This document shows positions 61,412 to 64,000 of a stretch of DNA of 64,000 nt, one piece after another (within the stretch, counting starts at the first letter, position 1; each line of letters begins with the position of its first letter). Source of the stretch: Nonomuraea africana. Lineage in GTDB: Bacteria; Actinomycetota; Actinomycetes; Streptosporangiales; Streptosporangiaceae. The notes under the pieces are model-generated. The model searched no databases, was not told the origin of the DNA, and saw only the letters and a list, made by a program, of their open reading frames with translations. The translations under genes and the position numbers were made by a program. Where the stretch lies: assembly GCF_014873535.1 (NCBI RefSeq), contig NZ_JADBEF010000001.1, positions 6,014,001 through 6,078,000 of the forward strand, in the 5' to 3' direction.

Positions 61412-63994
61412 TCAGCGGAGGGTGCCGTTGGTCATGCCCGCGGGCTCCTCCGGCAGGGCGAGCAGGCCGAGCTCGGCGGGCGCGGCCATCAGCGGATGGC
61501 TGGGCACCGCCCGCACCGTGTAGCCGAACGCCCCGGTGCTGTCGAGCGGCACCTTGCCCACGTAGTGGGCCTTCCCGTCGTCGGTCGTCCCCTCCAGCGT
61601 CATGGCGAGATGGCGGGGGTTCAGCAGCTCGTCGTGCGGGCCGACCTTGCCGTAGGCCGCCTGGACCAGCAGGTCCTGGGCCTCCAGCTCGCCCAGCGCG
61701 ATCGTCGCGCGCAGGTCGAGGGCGGCGCCCACCTCCGGCGTGTCGCCGACGCCCGACGCCTCCACGTGCTCCACCCGCACGCCGGGCCACGCCTTGGCGA
61801 CGCGCACCCGCCAGGCGGCGAACGCCTTCGCGGGAGCGTAGGAGTCGACCGACAGCGCCCTGGCCGAGGCGGCGGCGGGCAGGTAGAGGCCCACGACGTA
61901 GTCGCGCAGCATCCGGCCCGCGAGCACCTTGGGCCCGAGCGAGGTCAGCGTGTGCCTGACCATCTCCAGCCACCGCCTGGGCAGCCCGTCGGGTGCCCTG
62001 TCGTAGAAGCGGTCGGAGACCTCGTGCTCGATGAGGTCGTAGAGCGCGGCCGCCTCCAGCTCGTCGCGCCGGTCGGCGTCGGCGACGCCGTCGGCGGTCG
62101 GGATGGCCCAGCCGTTGGTGCCGTCGTACCACTCGTCCCACCAGCCGTCGCGGATCGACAGGTTGAGCCCGCCGTTCAGCGCCGACTTCATGCCCGAGGT
62201 GCCCGACGCCTCCAGCGGGCGCAGCGGGTTGTTCAGCCAGACGTCGCAGCCCTGGACGAGCAGCTGGCCGAGGGCCATGTCGTAGTCGGGCAGGAAGACG
62301 ATGCGGTGCCGCACGTCCTCGGAGTCGGCGAACCTGACGATCTGCTGGATGAGCTTCTTGCCGCCCTCGTCGGCGGGGTGCGCCTTGCCCGCGATGAGGA
62401 TCTGCACGGGCTTGTCGGGAGACAGCAGGAGCTCGCGCAGCCGTACGGGGTCGCGCAGCATCAGCGTGAGCCGCTTGTAGGACGGCACCCTGCGGGCGAA
62501 GCCGATCGTCAGCACGTCGGGGTCGAGGGCGTCGTCGACCCAGGTGAGCTCGGCGTCGGAGGCCCCGCGATCGCGCCACGAGCGGCGCAGCCGTACTCTC
62601 GCCGCCTCCACCAGGCGCGCGCGCAGGCGGCCGCGGATGGCCCAGATGTCGCGGTCGGGGATCTTCTGCACGCCCTCCCAGCCCTGGCCCTTCTCGATCA
62701 GCTCGGGCAGCTCGCGGCCGGCCAGCTCCATGATCTCGCGGCCGACCCAGGTGGGCGCGTGGACGCCGTTGGTGATCGAGCCGATGGGCACTTCCTGGAG
62801 GTCGAAGCCGGGCCACAGCTCCTGGAACATCCCTCTGCTGACCTCGCCGTGCAGCTCGGAGACGCCGTTGACGCGCTGGGCCAGGCGCATGCCCATGATG
62901 GCCATGTTGAAGCGCCCGGGCTCCCGCTCGGCGCCGAGCTCCAGGATGCGCTCGACGGGGACGGTCGGCCACGCGTTGTCGCCGCCGAACTGGCGCTCGA
63001 TCATGTCGGCCGGGAAGCGGTCGATGCCCGCGGGCACCGGCGTGTGGGTGGTGAAGACCGTGCCCGCGCGGACCGCCTCGATCGCCTCGTCGAAGGACAG
63101 CCGCGCCTCGGTGAGCTCGCGGATGCGCTCCAGGCCGAGGAAGCCGGCGTGGCCCTCGTTGGTGTGGAAGACCTCGGGCTCGGCGTGTCCGGTGATCTGG
63201 CAGTAGGCGCGGATCGCCCGGACGCCGCCGACACCGAGCAGCAGCTCCTGCATGAGTCTGTGGTCGGTGCCGCCGCCGTACAGGCGGTCGGTGACGTCGC
63301 GGGCGGCGGTGTCGTTGTCGGACACGTCGGAGTCGAGCAGCAGCAGCGGCACCCTGCCGACCTGCGCCACCCACACCTGCGCGTGCAGCGCGCGATGGTT
63401 GGGCAGGCTGATCCTGATGTGGACGGCGGTGCCCTCCTCGTCCTTCAGCAGGCTGAGCGGCAGGCCGCCCGGATCGAGGCTGGGATAGTGCTCCAGCTGC
63501 CAGCCCTCTGGCGACAGCGACTGGGTGAAGTAGCCGTGGCGATAGAGGAGTCCGACCGCCAGGATCGGCACGCCGAGATCGCTGGCCGCCTTGAGGTGGT
63601 CACCTGCGAGGATGCCGAGGCCGCCGGAGTATTGCGGCAGGGCCGCGGCGATGCCGTACTCGGGCGAGAAGTAGGCGATCGCGCCCGCGGCGTCGGGCAG
63701 GGTCTGGTACCAGCGCGGCGCGGTCATGTACTCGCGCAGATCGTCGGCGGCGTCGGCGAGACGGCGTAGGAAGCGTCGGTCGGTGGCCAGCTCGCGCAAC
63801 CTGGCGGGGGCGACGGCGCCCAGCAACGCGACGGGATCGTGCCCGACTCGCTCCCAGACGGCCGGATCGACCTCGGCGAACAGGTCCGTGGTCTCAGGAT
63901 GCCAGGACCATCGGAGGTTGTGCACAAGCTCGCCGAGGGCGGCCAGCTCCGTGGGCAGGACGGTGCGGACGGTAAACCTGCGGATAGCTCTCAC
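61412..63994 (-). CDS. glgP: Alpha-glucan (glycogen) phosphorylase
   Basis: 860 residues from a GTG six bases inside the window end (VRAIRRFTVRTVLP); upstream signals cannot be judged. It belongs to the short actinobacterial GlgP type with an N-terminal DUF3417-like region (about 1-110). The sugar-binding segment EYGIAAALPQYSGGLGILAGDHLKAASDLG follows. The catalytic core is around FHTNEGHAGFLGLERIRE, and the PLP-Lys motif EASGTSGMKSALNG is near 625-640. It splits maltosaccharides or glycogen with phosphate into glucose 1-phosphate. In some actinobacteria the same family makes or uses maltose 1-phosphate polymers, but this protein's motifs are the phosphorylase ones. Confidence 0.92.
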   Translation of the reverse strand: MRAIRRFTVRTVLPTELAALGELVHNLRWSWHPETTDLFAEVDPAVWERVGHDPVALLGAVAPARLRELATDRRFLRRLADAADDLREYMTAPRWYQTLPDAAGAIAYFSPEYGIAAALPQYSGGLGILAGDHLKAASDLGVPILAVGLLYRHGYFTQSLSPEGWQLEHYPSLDPGGLPLSLLKDEEGTAVHIRISLPNHRALHAQVWVAQVGRVPLLLLDSDVSDNDTAARDVTDRLYGGGTDHRLMQELLLGVGGVRAIRAYCQITGHAEPEVFHTNEGHAGFLGLERIRELTEARLSFDEAIEAVRAGTVFTTHTPVPAGIDRFPADMIERQFGGDNAWPTVPVERILELGAEREPGRFNMAIMGMRLAQRVNGVSELHGEVSRGMFQELWPGFDLQEVPIGSITNGVHAPTWVGREIMELAGRELPELIEKGQGWEGVQKIPDRDIWAIRGRLRARLVEAARVRLRRSWRDRGASDAELTWVDDALDPDVLTIGFARRVPSYKRLTLMLRDPVRLRELLLSPDKPVQILIAGKAHPADEGGKKLIQQIVRFADSEDVRHRIVFLPDYDMALGQLLVQGCDVWLNNPLRPLEASGTSGMKSALNGGLNLSIRDGWWDEWYDGTNGWAIPTADGVADADRRDELEAAALYDLIEHEVSDRFYDRAPDGLPRRWLEMVRHTLTSLGPKVLAGRMLRDYVVGLYLPAAASARALSVDSYAPAKAFAAWRVRVAKAWPGVRVEHVEASGVGDTPEVGAALDLRATIALGELEAQDLLVQAAYGKVGPHDELLNPRHLAMTLEGTTDDGKAHYVGKVPLDSTGAFGYTVRAVPSHPLMAAPAELGLLALPEEPAGMTNGTLR

Positions 63995-64000
63995 GAATTC

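Overview
The window is about 70% GC or higher, with strong GC bias at third codon positions, frequent GTG starts, 1-, 4- and 8-base start/stop overlaps, and GGAGG-type ribosome binding sites. Gene content points to a filamentous actinobacterium: gatCAB, NAD-dependent ligA, mnmA and a cysteine desulfurase in one neighbourhood, several Ser/Thr kinases, many ECF sigma factors and orphan histidine kinases. A member of the Streptosporangiales (Nonomuraea/Streptosporangium-like) is my best guess. This is inferred from style and synteny, not from a marker gene.

Layout. 1-2881: the end of a sugar/sorbosone dehydrogenase abuts a convergent VanW protein with no spacer. 2956-8351: a CitA/DcuS-CitB/DcuR two-component system diverges from a TctCBA tripartite tricarboxylate transporter, probably its target. 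8467-12861: ECF sigma factor, anti-sigma-like membrane protein, heparinase-like protein and an MFS transporter. 12940-20939: core block gatB-gatA-gatC, a GGDEF-EAL protein, a small EF-hand protein and ligA. 21016-25464: a 1345-residue caspase/NTPase/WD40 protein with a small secreted partner. 25514-36634: MetE-like methionine synthase, two tandem paralogous histidine kinases with no regulator, an MBL hydrolase, mnmA, an unknown cytosolic protein, DoxX, arylamine N-acetyltransferase, cysteine desulfurase and a TetR regulator with a perfect palindromic operator. 36910-40623: MFS transporter, HIT protein and ETF subunits. 40818-46486: three tandem Ser/Thr kinases. 46607-51166: a tightly packed operon of coiled-coil protein, QueC-like PP-loop protein, M55 D-aminopeptidase, Tat-exported flavin amine oxidase and YbaK-type deacylase. 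51375-54467: an ECF sigma/anti-sigma pair and a decayed accessory stretch with a truncated sigma factor, a GNAT enzyme, a DUF3800 pseudogene and hairpin repeats. 54468-63994: enoyl-CoA hydratase, an internally duplicated histidine kinase overlapping its convergent response regulator, a VOC protein, a secreted peptidoglycan amidase, an RpiR regulator and alpha-glucan phosphorylase.

The most interesting parts are the caspase/STAND/two-propeller protein, the coiled-coil/PP-loop/M55/amine-oxidase operon (no pathway I recognise), the duplicated histidine kinase whose first phosphoacceptor His is replaced by Asn, and tandem repeats that begin across stop codons at convergent gene ends. No rRNA, tRNA, CRISPR array or intact insertion sequence was seen.
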